Assembly: GCF_026341515.1 (NCBI RefSeq)
Contig: NZ_JAPEOK010000002.1
Location: 372,001 to 436,000 of the forward strand
Source: Streptomyces sp. NBC_00878
GTDB taxonomy: Bacteria; Actinomycetota; Actinomycetes; Streptomycetales; Streptomycetaceae
Length of the DNA stretch: 64,000 nt
Direction of reading: 5' to 3'
In this document: positions 26,046 to 34,885 of the stretch, piece after piece
Position numbering within the stretch: the first letter of the stretch is position 1
Layout: every line of letters begins with the position of its first letter
Notes under the pieces: generated by a model
Told to the model about the DNA's origin: nothing
The model's database searches: none
The model's input: the letters and a program-made list of their open reading frames with translations, nothing else
Translations under genes and position numbers: made by a program

Positions 26046-29000
26046 GCGGAGCGGCTGTTGTACGCCTCCGCCTTCAGGACTGGGCGGTGTGAGGTCAGGG
26101 CCCGGGCGGGCCAGGACAAGGTGACGGCCTGTGACTCGCCGGGCAGCAGCCACAGGTAGTTGTCGCTGTAGAGCGTCGGCAGCACCCGACGGCCGGTCGT
26201 GTCGTTCAGCAGGGACAGCCGGACCATGGCGGCGACGGCCCGGCCCTGGTTGCGGATGGTGGCGGTCAGTCCGTGACGTGCCCCGGAACGGGACAGGCGC
26301 GTCACCGTCGCGGACACCTTCGTCCGCGGCGCTGTGGTCAGCGCCCGCATGGCGGCCGCGGAGCGATGACGCCAGTACGTGTTGCGCGACAGAACGCGGC
26401 CGTCACCGTCCTCCAGGGTCAGGCGCAGCAGGTGCAGATCGGGCAGGTCGTCGGCCCAGGCGACGGTGAACGCCTTCGCAGTGGCGGCCGGTGCCACGTC
26501 CAGCCGCGCGCTCCTGCTCTTGCCGAGCTGACGGCCCGACAGGTCGAACAACCGCGCCGACACGGTGGCGTTCTTGAGGTCTTTCCGTGTGTGGTTGACG
26601 GCCAGGACCTGTCCCTCGGGGTCGGCCTGGACGTGCAGGGGCTCGCAGGCCGAGCGGGCGCCGTAGTAGGTGCCGTTGACGTCGAAGTCGTAGTCGTAGG
26701 TCTGCCAGACCGTGCTGTGCCAGGCCGGGTGGGACATCCACAGCATCAGGCCGCTGGCGTTGGCCCACAGGTTCGCGTTCCATGCCTCGAACATGGCGCG
26801 CGTGTTCTCGTAGTTGACGAACTGGGCCTTGCGGGCGAAGTCGTCCAGGTCCTCGGCCGCTCCGAGGCGGGCCTCGACGGCTGCCTTGTACGTGTGCGGT
26901 GCCTGATTCCCGCGCTCGCTCCAGTCGTGGTAGTACCACGCGCCGCGTATCGGCCACTCGGGCTCGTCGCCCGCCATGTTCCGCATGCTGGCGGCGGTGG
27001 AGACGACCGGCATACCGATCTCGGTGTGGAAGCCGAAGTCCTTGCTGCCGTACGTCGACGGATCGAAGTACTTCTCCGGCTCGACCCAGCCGTACGGTCC
27101 GCCGCCGGTGATGATGCCGCCGGCCGAGTTGTTCTGGTAGAGGATGCCGGGGACCTGCTGCTCGACGGCCTCACGCATGCCCTTGTCGATCGCGGCCGGC
27201 GGGTTGCCCTCGTTGGCTCCGCACCAGACCACCACGCTGGGGTGGATGCGGTAGCGCAGGACGGTGTCCCGCGCGATCGAGTTGAAGGCGTCGTGGTCCG
27301 GCGGGTCCATGGCCCACGCGTTGGGGAAGTCGTTCCACACCAGGATCCCGTGCTCGTCGCAGGCGGCGAAGAACTCCTCCCGGTCGCAGGTGCCCACCCA
27401 GTTGCGGATCATGGTGAAGTTCATGTCGCGGTGCATCCGTACGGCCGCGTCCATCCGCTCGGACGGCATCCGGCGCAGCAGTTCGTCCCAGCCCCAGTTG
27501 CCGCCGCGGGCGAGGACCCGCACTCCGTTCACACTGATCTTCAGCGGGTCGGGGGTGTTGGACACGGACTTCACGTCGGTCCACGTGTCCCCGTCGTCGG
27601 ACACCTGGATCACGTAGGTCTTCGGGTAGGCCGGCTCCCACAGGATCGCCACCCGGTCGAACCTCTTCGCGGCGCCCAGGTCGACCTGGATCCACTGGTG
27701 GTCCTCGTACTGGGACGACCAGCGGGTTCCCGTATCGCCGTCCGTGGCGTGCGCGGCCGGGTGGTCGGACTCCTCGGTGGACGCGGTCGCCTTCTGCCGC
27801 AGGGCGAGGTCGGTGCCGGGCTCGGCGCTGTCGATGACGCCGAGGGACCACAGGGAGTTGCCCCAGCTCGTGTTGCGCAGCCCGCAGGCGATTCGTACGT
27901 AGCGGGCGGTGCGTGGAGCGAAGTCCTCGACCTGGAGGCTGGCGTTGCCGTTGTTGAACGGCAGCGGCACCGCGCTGTTGTCCACCGACGCCACATCGGT
28001 CCAGTCGGCGTCGTTGGAGGAGACCTGCACCACGTAGGTCTTCGCGTACGCCTGCTCCCAGGTCAGGTCGACCCGGTCGAAGGACTGCGGGGACCCCAGA
28101 TCGACGCGGATCCACTGGTCGTCCTCGTAGGCCGAGGACCAGCGGGTCGCGGGATCACCGTCGGTCGCGTTGGCCGGGGCGTGGTCGTCCCCGTCCTTGC
28201 TCGACGCCTCGGCGGGTGCGTTCAGGGCGAGGTCGACGGCGGGCCGTGCGCTGTCGGACACGGCCAGGGTCCACAGCGAGTTGCCCCAACTGGTCGCCCG
28301 GGTCAGGCACTTGATACGTACGTACCGGGCTCGCTGCCGGTCGAACGACACGGACTGGGTGTACGCGTCGCCGGACGCGGTGAACGGCAGCGGCACCTTG
28401 TACTCGTAGCCGAACTGGCGGATGCCGAACCGGGTGGTGCGGCGGTCGCTCTCGGCGCCGTCGGCCGACGCGACCAGGGTGAGATCGTGCAGGGCGGGGT
28501 CACCGAGCCCGTTGGGCCACCACAGCTTCGGGTCGCGCACCCGCAGGCGGCCGAAGGCGTCGGGGGTGAACGTGACGTCGACGCTTCGGCCCGCCGGCAC
28601 GGTGACGACCTTGCTGACCCGTACGTCGTCGAAGGCCGCGGTGACCGTCGCCCTGTGGTCGGTGGTGTCGGCGTTGCGGACCGGTACGACGATGGTCAGC
28701 TCGGCGACCGACACGTCGGGCAGGTTCGGCAGGAGGGTGTCGACGCGCGGATCGCCGATCACGACCTGGCCGGTCGATCTCAGCCGCACATGGTTCCAGA
28801 TACCGGCGGCCCGGTCGCGTACCGCGGGCATCCAGTCCCAGCCCGAAGAAGCCAGGTAGGTGGGCGAGTTGAGGTTCATCTGGTTGGCGCCCGCGTCCAC
28901 CCAGGCCTCGCCCGCGGGGCCCTTGTCGCCGGGGCTGCCGGGAACCGGCATCGGCGTGATCTTCACCGCGAGCGCGTTCGCGCCGCCGTCTGCGGAGAGC

Positions 29001-30112
29001 AGCTTGGTCACGTCGTGGGCCGAGCGGGCGAAGGGATACGTCAGACCGCCCACCTGCCCGCCGTTGAGCCAGATGTCGGCCTGGTGGTTGACGCCGTCGA
29101 ACTCCAGCCAGATCCGGCGCCCGGCTCCGGCGCGCAGACCGCGCGGCAGCTCGAAGTCCCGCTTGTACCACCAGGCGTGCCGCGACAGGGCCTCGGGGAC
29201 ATGGAGGTTGTTGAGTCCGACGACGGGATCGGGCAGCTTGCCCTGGTCCACGAGCGACGCCAGGACCGTGCCGGGAACGGTGGCCGGCAGCCAACCGCTC
29301 GTGTCGACCGTCGTCTTCGACAGGTCCTCGCCGTCGGCGCCGGCCCAGTCGTCCAGCGTGAGCCGCCAGCCGGACTCCACCGGCACGGTGCCGTCGTCGG
29401 CCACCGCGAGCTTGGGCGCGGGTCCGGACTGCGTGCCCCAGTCCGTCCAGCCGGTGGCCGACGGCCGGTGTCCCTTGGGGCTGCCGTAGACCTCGAAGCC
29501 GTTCAGACCCAGTGGATTGGGGTTGGAGCGCCTGCGCGAGGTCATCCGTACCCAGCGCGCGGTGACCGGGCGTGGAAGCTGGATGTCCACCACGCCGCCG
29601 GTGCCCGCCGTCGTGCGGTGCACGCTGGTCCAGGACGTGTGATCGGTCGACGTCTCGACCACGTACTCGACCGCGTAGCTCGACTGGATCTCCTTGCCCG
29701 TGGTGCCGTTGGCCGGATTGCCCGTGGCCGGGGGAGTGAACACCGGGTCGCTCGCGTCGCCTTCGAAGGTGAGGCGGATCCGTGTGACGTCGCAAACGGC
29801 CTGCAGGTCGATCGAGATCCACTGCGGGTCGCCCGCGGCGGCTCGCCAGCCACTGCCCCGCACTCCAGGCGAGGCGAGCCGGTCGACCACGAACGAACCC
29901 GGGGTGGGCGCGTACGCCGTCGAAGAGACCGCGACGGGGCGGTGGAGCGCCAGCTCACGAGGTGAGGAGGGCGCGGCCGGGGCGACGGCGCCGGCAGCGG
30001 CGGCGGTCGACACGGGCAGCAGGGAACCAAGTCCGAACCCCGCCAGCAGGGTGGAGCCCGTGGTGACGAGGGAGCGTCGCGACACGCGTGGCGAGCTCGG
30101 CTTATCTGTCAT
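26036..30112 (-). CDS. Secreted GH2 exo-glycosidase with three discoidin modules, two nested in the catalytic chain
   Basis: A 1358-residue enzyme. A twin-arginine-type signal is at the start (VSRRSLVTTGSTLLAGFGLG). Module order: discoidin (F5/8 type C) about 55-210; GH2 sugar-binding domain about 245-445 (HAWWYKRDFELP, VNHQADIWLNGGQVGG); GH2 Ig-like domain to about 570; two tandem discoidin modules about 572-855, closely alike; then the TIM barrel from ISVNGVRVLARGGNWGWDEL. Catalytic residues are Glu968 in GANEGNPP and probably Glu1031 in FHTEIGMP. A further beta domain ends the protein. The closest types are exo-beta-glucosaminidase or mannosylglycoprotein endo-beta-mannosidase. Normally the Ig-like domain runs straight into the barrel, so the inserted pair is odd. 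Confidence 0.85.
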   Translation of the reverse strand: MTDKPSSPRVSRRSLVTTGSTLLAGFGLGSLLPVSTAAAAGAVAPAAPSSPRELALHRPVAVSSTAYAPTPGSFVVDRLASPGVRGSGWRAAAGDPQWISIDLQAVCDVTRIRLTFEGDASDPVFTPPATGNPANGTTGKEIQSSYAVEYVVETSTDHTSWTSVHRTTAGTGGVVDIQLPRPVTARWVRMTSRRRSNPNPLGLNGFEVYGSPKGHRPSATGWTDWGTQSGPAPKLAVADDGTVPVESGWRLTLDDWAGADGEDLSKTTVDTSGWLPATVPGTVLASLVDQGKLPDPVVGLNNLHVPEALSRHAWWYKRDFELPRGLRAGAGRRIWLEFDGVNHQADIWLNGGQVGGLTYPFARSAHDVTKLLSADGGANALAVKITPMPVPGSPGDKGPAGEAWVDAGANQMNLNSPTYLASSGWDWMPAVRDRAAGIWNHVRLRSTGQVVIGDPRVDTLLPNLPDVSVAELTIVVPVRNADTTDHRATVTAAFDDVRVSKVVTVPAGRSVDVTFTPDAFGRLRVRDPKLWWPNGLGDPALHDLTLVASADGAESDRRTTRFGIRQFGYEYKVPLPFTASGDAYTQSVSFDRQRARYVRIKCLTRATSWGNSLWTLAVSDSARPAVDLALNAPAEASSKDGDDHAPANATDGDPATRWSSAYEDDQWIRVDLGSPQSFDRVDLTWEQAYAKTYVVQVSSNDADWTDVASVDNSAVPLPFNNGNASLQVEDFAPRTARYVRIACGLRNTSWGNSLWSLGVIDSAEPGTDLALRQKATASTEESDHPAAHATDGDTGTRWSSQYEDHQWIQVDLGAAKRFDRVAILWEPAYPKTYVIQVSDDGDTWTDVKSVSNTPDPLKISVNGVRVLARGGNWGWDELLRRMPSERMDAAVRMHRDMNFTMIRNWVGTCDREEFFAACDEHGILVWNDFPNAWAMDPPDHDAFNSIARDTVLRYRIHPSVVVWCGANEGNPPAAIDKGMREAVEQQVPGILYQNNSAGGIITGGGPYGWVEPEKYFDPSTYGSKDFGFHTEIGMPVVSTAASMRNMAGDEPEWPIRGAWYYHDWSERGNQAPHTYKAAVEARLGAAEDLDDFARKAQFVNYENTRAMFEAWNANLWANASGLMLWMSHPAWHSTVWQTYDYDFDVNGTYYGARSACEPLHVQADPEGQVLAVNHTRKDLKNATVSARLFDLSGRQLGKSRSARLDVAPAATAKAFTVAWADDLPDLHLLRLTLEDGDGRVLSRNTYWRHRSAAAMRALTTAPRTKVSATVTRLSRSGARHGLTATIRNQGRAVAAMVRLSLLNDTTGRRVLPTLYSDNYLWLLPGESQAVTLSWPARALTSHRPVLKAEAYNSRSATA

Positions 30113-30181
30113 GAGCGTGATGTCCCATCAAAAGACAGCGGCGCGGCCGGATTCGACACGGTCCACGTGATGCCAACGGCC

Positions 30182-30195
30182 TGACAACGTTGCCA
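30182..30195. promoter_or_regulatory. LacI-type operator near the GH2 transcription start
   Basis: TGACAACGTTGCCA is palindromic except for one base pair and has the central AACGTT typical of LacI/GalR operators. On the minus strand a perfect TTGACA -35 lies at 30225-30220, which would place transcription start near this site. A bound repressor would block GH2 expression. Confidence 0.5.
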
Positions 30196-30257
30196 AAGGC
30201 TGTGACGAGAGCGGGCCTCTGTCAACCCCTGGGGCAGAGTCCGCCGTACTTTCTCGT

Positions 30258-30302
30258 AAATTAGGAATTAATATTGACAGCGTTTCGGCCACGCGCCACA
30301 GT
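30258..30302 (+). promoter_or_regulatory. Promoter and shared operator of the GH27 gene
   Basis: TAAATTAGGAATTAATATTGAC at 30258-30278 runs into a perfect TTGACA -35 (30274-30279). A CACAGT -10-like box lies 17 bases later. The same AT-rich element recurs before the second importer operon at 32543, which suggests one common regulator for both. Confidence 0.6.
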
Positions 30303-30384
30303 CTTCGCCGTGACGTCGACGGCCCCCCTGTCGCAGCGCGGCCCGCGTCACGTCCTCGTGCTTCCCAACCCTCGGGAGAGGCAA

Positions 30385-32544
30385 GTGACTTCACACCCGC
30401 AGGTCCGCACACCCGCGGCGACAAGACTGACGCGCCGTGCCACCGCGGTCGCGATCGCCACGGTCCTGGCGGTGACCGCGGCCCCGACGGCCATGGCGGG
30501 AACCGCCGACGATCGGGGCGCCGTCGACCAGGGCGCGCCCGACTACTACGACAGTGGTCTCGCGCCGACGCCCTACATGGGCTGGAACACGTACTACGGG
30601 CTGGGCGCACCCACCGAACAGCAGGTGCGCGGCGTCGCGGACAAGCTGGTCAGCAGCGGTCTGCGCGACAGCGGTTACGACATCGTGTGGCTCGACGGCG
30701 GCTGGCAGGCCGACAACCCGCGTGACGCGCAAGGGCGGTTGACCGCCCATCCGGACCGCTTCCCCTCCGGTATCCCGGCCCTGGTCTCCTACCTGCACAA
30801 ACGCGGCTTGAAGGCAGGCATCTACACCGACGCCGGCGCCTACGACGGCGGCAAGACCTGCGGTCTCGGCAGCAGGGGCTACTACGAGGAGGACGCCCGG
30901 CGGTTCGCCGACTGGAAGGTCGACGCGATCAAGGTCGACTTCCTGTGCGGGATCGGCGCCAAACTCGATCCGGGCCCGGCGTTCAAGGAGTTCAGCGACG
31001 CGGTCGCCAAGTCCGGCCGCAAGATGCTGCTGAACCTCTGCAACCCCCTGACCGACGACTGGGGGCTGCCGCACACCCCCGAGCAGGACGCGCACAACAC
31101 GTATGTCTACGCCCCGACGATCGCCGACTCCTGGCGCACCGGCACGGACATCGCCTGGGGCACCCCGAGCCCCGGACAGTGGCCCAACGTGCTGCGCAAC
31201 ATGGACGCGAACGCCTGGCACCCCGAGGCGCAGGGGCCCGGCCACTACAACGACCCGGACTACCTCATCCCCATGCGGCGCATGGGCGACGGCTCCCTGG
31301 AGCTGTCGCAGGAGGAGTCCACCACGCAGTTCGTGATGTGGGCGGAGATGGGCTCGCCCCTCGTCCTGGGATCCGACCCGCGCACCCTGACGGACTCGAT
31401 GATCGAGACACTGCGCAACCCGGAGATCATCGCCGTCGACCAGGATCCCCTCGCCATCCAGGGCGTACGGGTGGCCAGTGACTCCGTCGGCGACGTCTAC
31501 AGCAAGGTCCTCGCGGGTGACGGCCGCCGCGCGGTCGTGCTGCTCAACCGCTCCGACAACGCCGTCGAGCGCACGGTCCGGTTCTCCGACGTCGGGCTCG
31601 GCGGCGGGGTGCAGGTGCGTGACCTGCGGGCCAGGGCGGACCGGGGTGTCCACACCGACTCGTACACGGTCCAGGTCCCCGCGCACGGCACCGCCTTCCT
31701 GAAGCTGACCGGCTCCGACGCCCTGCCCGGCACCAGCCTGGGCCAACGGGCCACGGCGAGCCCGGCGGTGGTACGCGACGGCGACACCCTCACGACGTTC
31801 CTGCGCGGACCGCAGGGCTCCCTCGTCCAGCACACGGCCGCCGCCGACGGCAGGAAGCGGTCACGGGATCTCGGCGGTCCCACGAAGGGCCGGATCCTCG
31901 GCCAGCCCGCAGCGTACGCCTCGGCCAGCGGCCGTATCGACGTCTTCGTGCGCGGCGCCGACTCCCGGGTGTACCGGCGGGTCTTCGCCGACGGCAGCTG
32001 GGGCGCGTGGCAGAGCCTGGGCGGCCGGGTGGCCGACGCGCCGTCGGTGGCGTTCACCGACCCCGGACACTGGACGCTGTTCGCCACCGGCTCCGACGGG
32101 CAGGTCGTGCAGCGCGGCCCGTCGACCGGCTGGTCCTCGCTCGGCGCTCCCAGTGGGCGGCAGGTGTACGGGCGCCCGTCCGCCACCGTCGACGCCCAGG
32201 GGCGGGTTCACGTGGCCGTACGCAGTGCGGCGGACGACGTATGGACACGGTCCCGGGCGGTGTCGGGGGAGTGGTCGCAGTGGACGTCGCTCGGCGGGAC
32301 CGTCAGCGGCAGCCCGACACTCGTCACCGTGGGAGACGCCGTGGTCCTGTACGCGCGGGCCTCCGACTACACGCTCTGGCAACAGCGGTACGAGAACGGC
32401 ACCTGGCAGGGCTGGACGAAGCGACAGGAGTTCCCCAGCGCCGCCTTCGACGGCGCGCTCGGAGCGGTGGCCGGGCCGGGCGGGACGGTCGACGCGGTGT
32501 TCCGCGGAGTCGACGGCCGCGTTCACCTGACCCAGTTCAAATAA
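30385..32544 (+). CDS. Secreted alpha-galactosidase, GH27, with lectin-like propeller tail
   Basis: A 719-residue exported enzyme. The GTG at 30385 has GGGAGAG 4 bases upstream and is followed by a Sec signal ending near AMA. A TTG further upstream is really the promoter -35 box. The catalytic barrel shows PYMGWNTYYGLG, the nucleophile Asp185 in AIKVDFLCG and the probable acid/base Asp292 in NDPDYL, then an antiparallel C-terminal beta domain. From about residue 450 the chain has four or more repeats of about 50 residues (FLRGPQGSLVQHT, FVRGADSRVYRRV, ASDYTLWQQRY) resembling PLL-type fucose-binding propellers. It would release galactose from plant galactosides or galactomannan outside the cell. 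Confidence 0.9.
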   Translation: MTSHPQVRTPAATRLTRRATAVAIATVLAVTAAPTAMAGTADDRGAVDQGAPDYYDSGLAPTPYMGWNTYYGLGAPTEQQVRGVADKLVSSGLRDSGYDIVWLDGGWQADNPRDAQGRLTAHPDRFPSGIPALVSYLHKRGLKAGIYTDAGAYDGGKTCGLGSRGYYEEDARRFADWKVDAIKVDFLCGIGAKLDPGPAFKEFSDAVAKSGRKMLLNLCNPLTDDWGLPHTPEQDAHNTYVYAPTIADSWRTGTDIAWGTPSPGQWPNVLRNMDANAWHPEAQGPGHYNDPDYLIPMRRMGDGSLELSQEESTTQFVMWAEMGSPLVLGSDPRTLTDSMIETLRNPEIIAVDQDPLAIQGVRVASDSVGDVYSKVLAGDGRRAVVLLNRSDNAVERTVRFSDVGLGGGVQVRDLRARADRGVHTDSYTVQVPAHGTAFLKLTGSDALPGTSLGQRATASPAVVRDGDTLTTFLRGPQGSLVQHTAAADGRKRSRDLGGPTKGRILGQPAAYASASGRIDVFVRGADSRVYRRVFADGSWGAWQSLGGRVADAPSVAFTDPGHWTLFATGSDGQVVQRGPSTGWSSLGAPSGRQVYGRPSATVDAQGRVHVAVRSAADDVWTRSRAVSGEWSQWTSLGGTVSGSPTLVTVGDAVVLYARASDYTLWQQRYENGTWQGWTKRQEFPSAAFDGALGAVAGPGGTVDAVFRGVDGRVHLTQFK

Positions 32545-32587
32545 ATTAGTAATTATTCTTGACGTGGCGTGAGTGCCACGCGAATCT
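32543..32587 (+). promoter_or_regulatory. Promoter and shared operator of the second sugar importer operon
   Basis: TAAATTAGTAATTATTCTTGAC at 32543-32563 matches the element before the GH27 gene at 19 of 22 positions. It contains the perfect palindrome AATTAGTAATT. The -35 TTGACG (32559-32564) and -10 GAATCT (32582-32587) are 17 bases apart. Confidence 0.65.
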
Positions 32588-32658
32588 GGATCGGCGCGAG
32601 CGGGGCCCGGCCGTCGGGACGGCCCGCCCCGCGCGTGCGGATCGACAGGGAGCCATCC

Positions 32659-33948
32659 ATGACGAATCATCTGACCGGCCGACGCCGGTTCCTCGCCGGG
32701 CTCGGGGCCGCCGGGACGACGGCGCTGCTCGGCGGCTGTGTCACCTCCACCTCCTCCGGCAAGAGCTCCTCGAAGGGCGCGGTGACCCTTCAGTCCAACG
32801 TCTCCGCACCGCAGGCCAAGGCCGCGATGGAGAAGCTCGTCGCCGCGTACGCCAAGAAGGGGTCCGGGCGAGCCAGCCTCAACACGGTCGCCGCGGAGAC
32901 CTTCCGCACCCAGCTGCCGACCTACCTCACCTCCGCCAACCCGCCGGACGTGTACACCTGGTACCCCGGCTCGGTGGCGAACACCTACGCCAAGAAGAAC
33001 CTGCTGCTCGACCTCGGTGACGTCTGGAACTCCTCGCCCGACCTCAAGGACTACCCCAAGGCGCTGCACTCGCTGTGCACCGCGGCCTCCGGCAAGAAGG
33101 TCTTCGTCCCCGCCACCTACTACTGGTGGGGCATGTTCTACCGGAAGTCCAACTTCGCGAAGTGGGGCGTGAGCGAACCCAAGAGCTGGGACGACTTCCT
33201 CGACCTGTGCGACAAACTCAAGAGCAAGGGCGTCGCCCCGATCGGGGTGGGCGCGGGAGGCAACACCCCCTGGATCGTCTCGGCCTGGTTCGACTACCTC
33301 GACATCCGTATCAACGGCGCCGTGTACCACCGCGAACTCCTGGCCGGAAAGCACCGGTTCGACGACCCCGAGGTGCGCAAGGTCTTCGACCGCTGGCAGG
33401 AAGTGCTGCCGTACTTCGACCCGAACGGCGCCGCCGTCCCCTTCCAGGACGCCACGACCGCCCTGCTCAACGGCCGCAGCGGCATGATGCTCATCGGTAC
33501 CTTCTTCGCCGATGCCGCCCCCAAGGACGCGCTCGACGACATCGACTTCTTCCGCTTCCCCGTCATCGACCCGAAGATCCCGCTCGCCGAAGAGGCCCCG
33601 GTCGACGGCTACTTCGCCAGCGCCCGCACCGGCCGCCGCGACCAGGTCGTCGACCTGATGAGCTACCTCGCCACCGCCGAGTCCCAGGAGATCTACATCA
33701 AGGGCTCGTCGGGCACCGTCCTGCCGTGCAATCCGAAGGCGAAGGACGCCGGCACCGCCCTGGTGAAGAAGGGCCGCGCCCACGTCGAGGAAGCGGCCGA
33801 GATCACCCAGTTCTTCAACCGGGACTCCAGCGACGCCCTCCAGCCCACCGCCGACACCGCACTCACCAGGTTCCTCGCCAAACCGAAGTCCGTCGGCAGC
33901 ATCCTGACCGACTGGCAGCGCGACGCCGAGAAGATCTGGAACGCCTGA
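32659..33948 (+). CDS. Sugar ABC transporter solute-binding lipoprotein
   Basis: A 429-residue lipoprotein; the ATG has GGGAG 6 bases upstream. The signal shows TGRRRFLAGLGAAGTTALLGGC with twin arginine and a lipobox. The mature part is a cluster-B sugar-binding fold (VTLQSNVSAPQAKAAMEKLV, PPDVYTWYPGSVANTYAKKN, WWGMFYRKSNFAKWGVSEPK). It starts the operon that continues with two permeases and the GH36 alpha-galactosidase, so the ligand is most likely an alpha-galactoside such as melibiose or raffinose, or a galacto-oligosaccharide released by the secreted enzymes. Confidence 0.93.
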   Translation: MTNHLTGRRRFLAGLGAAGTTALLGGCVTSTSSGKSSSKGAVTLQSNVSAPQAKAAMEKLVAAYAKKGSGRASLNTVAAETFRTQLPTYLTSANPPDVYTWYPGSVANTYAKKNLLLDLGDVWNSSPDLKDYPKALHSLCTAASGKKVFVPATYYWWGMFYRKSNFAKWGVSEPKSWDDFLDLCDKLKSKGVAPIGVGAGGNTPWIVSAWFDYLDIRINGAVYHRELLAGKHRFDDPEVRKVFDRWQEVLPYFDPNGAAVPFQDATTALLNGRSGMMLIGTFFADAAPKDALDDIDFFRFPVIDPKIPLAEEAPVDGYFASARTGRRDQVVDLMSYLATAESQEIYIKGSSGTVLPCNPKAKDAGTALVKKGRAHVEEAAEITQFFNRDSSDALQPTADTALTRFLAKPKSVGSILTDWQRDAEKIWNA

Positions 33949-33949
33949 C

Positions 33950-34885
33950 GTGGCAGTCCTGACCGCGCCCGACCGGAAGTCCCCGGCCCCGCCGAAGCCT
34001 CGCGGCCGGCGGACCGGGGGCCCGCGCCGTACACCCCCGTTGGTGCTCGCGTTCGTCCTCGTCCCGCTCCTTGCCGAAGCGGTATGGGTGTTCTGGCCCG
34101 CCGCGCAGGGCTTCTACCTCGCCCTCACCCGCTGGGACGGTGTCTCCGCGCCGCAGTTCATCGGCCTGGACAACTTCCGGGAGATGGCCCACGACGAGGT
34201 CTTCCGCGGCGCGGCCGGACACACCGTGCTCTGGCTCGTGCTCTTCGGCGGCCTGTCCGCCCTGCTCGGCCTCGCCGCCGCGCTGCTGCTCCAGCAGGAG
34301 CGGCGCGGCGTCGGCTTCTACCGCGCGGCCCTGTTCCTGCCCGTCGTCTTCTCCCTGGTCGCCACCGCCCTCGTCTGGCAGGCGATCTACCAGCCCGACG
34401 GCGTCCTCAACCAACTCCTGGAATCCGTCGGCCTCGGCAGCCTGCGCCACGCCTGGCTCGCCGACCAGGACACCGCCCTGTACGCGGTCATCGTGCCCGC
34501 GCTGTGGCGCCAGATCGGCTACGTCATGGTCCTCTACCTGGCCGGCCTCAAGGGCATCGACCCGGCCCTGTACGAGGCCGCCAAGGTCGACGGCGCGAGC
34601 GCCTGGCAACGCCTGAGGCACGTCACCCTGCCTCAACTCCGCAGCGTCAACGCGGTCGTTCTGTCCGTCATCGTCATCGACTCGCTGCGCTCCTTCGACG
34701 TCGTGTGGTCGCTGACCCGCGGCGGCCCCTACCACTCGTCCGAGCTGCTGAGCACCTACATGTACTCAACTGCCTTCCAATCCCTGCGACTTGGCTACGG
34801 CTCCGCACTGGCCGTCGTCATCTTCGTCCTGGCCTTCGGCGTCATCTGCTCCTATCTCGTCCGCGCGTTCCGGGAGGCCGACTGA
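33950..34885 (+). CDS. Sugar ABC transporter permease (MalF type)
   Basis: A 311-residue permease with six membrane helices after a basic, Pro-rich N-terminus. The EAA loop reads YEAAKVDGASAWQRLRHVTL. The GTG start comes one base after the binding-protein stop. The gene overlaps the next permease by one base (TGATG). It forms half of the importer channel for the alpha-galactoside system; no ATPase is encoded nearby. Confidence 0.92.
   Translation: MAVLTAPDRKSPAPPKPRGRRTGGPRRTPPLVLAFVLVPLLAEAVWVFWPAAQGFYLALTRWDGVSAPQFIGLDNFREMAHDEVFRGAAGHTVLWLVLFGGLSALLGLAAALLLQQERRGVGFYRAALFLPVVFSLVATALVWQAIYQPDGVLNQLLESVGLGSLRHAWLADQDTALYAVIVPALWRQIGYVMVLYLAGLKGIDPALYEAAKVDGASAWQRLRHVTLPQLRSVNAVVLSVIVIDSLRSFDVVWSLTRGGPYHSSELLSTYMYSTAFQSLRLGYGSALAVVIFVLAFGVICSYLVRAFREAD

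Noticed and set aside
26273..29965. 1230-residue plus-strand open frame
   Set aside because: It is antisense to the GH2 gene, whose frame has clear catalytic motifs; the plus frame has only low-complexity Gly/Val/Arg/Asp composition.
30274..30384. TTG start for the GH27 gene
   Set aside because: This TTG is part of a perfect -35 TTGACA; the GTG at 30385 has a ribosome site and is followed at once by a signal peptide.
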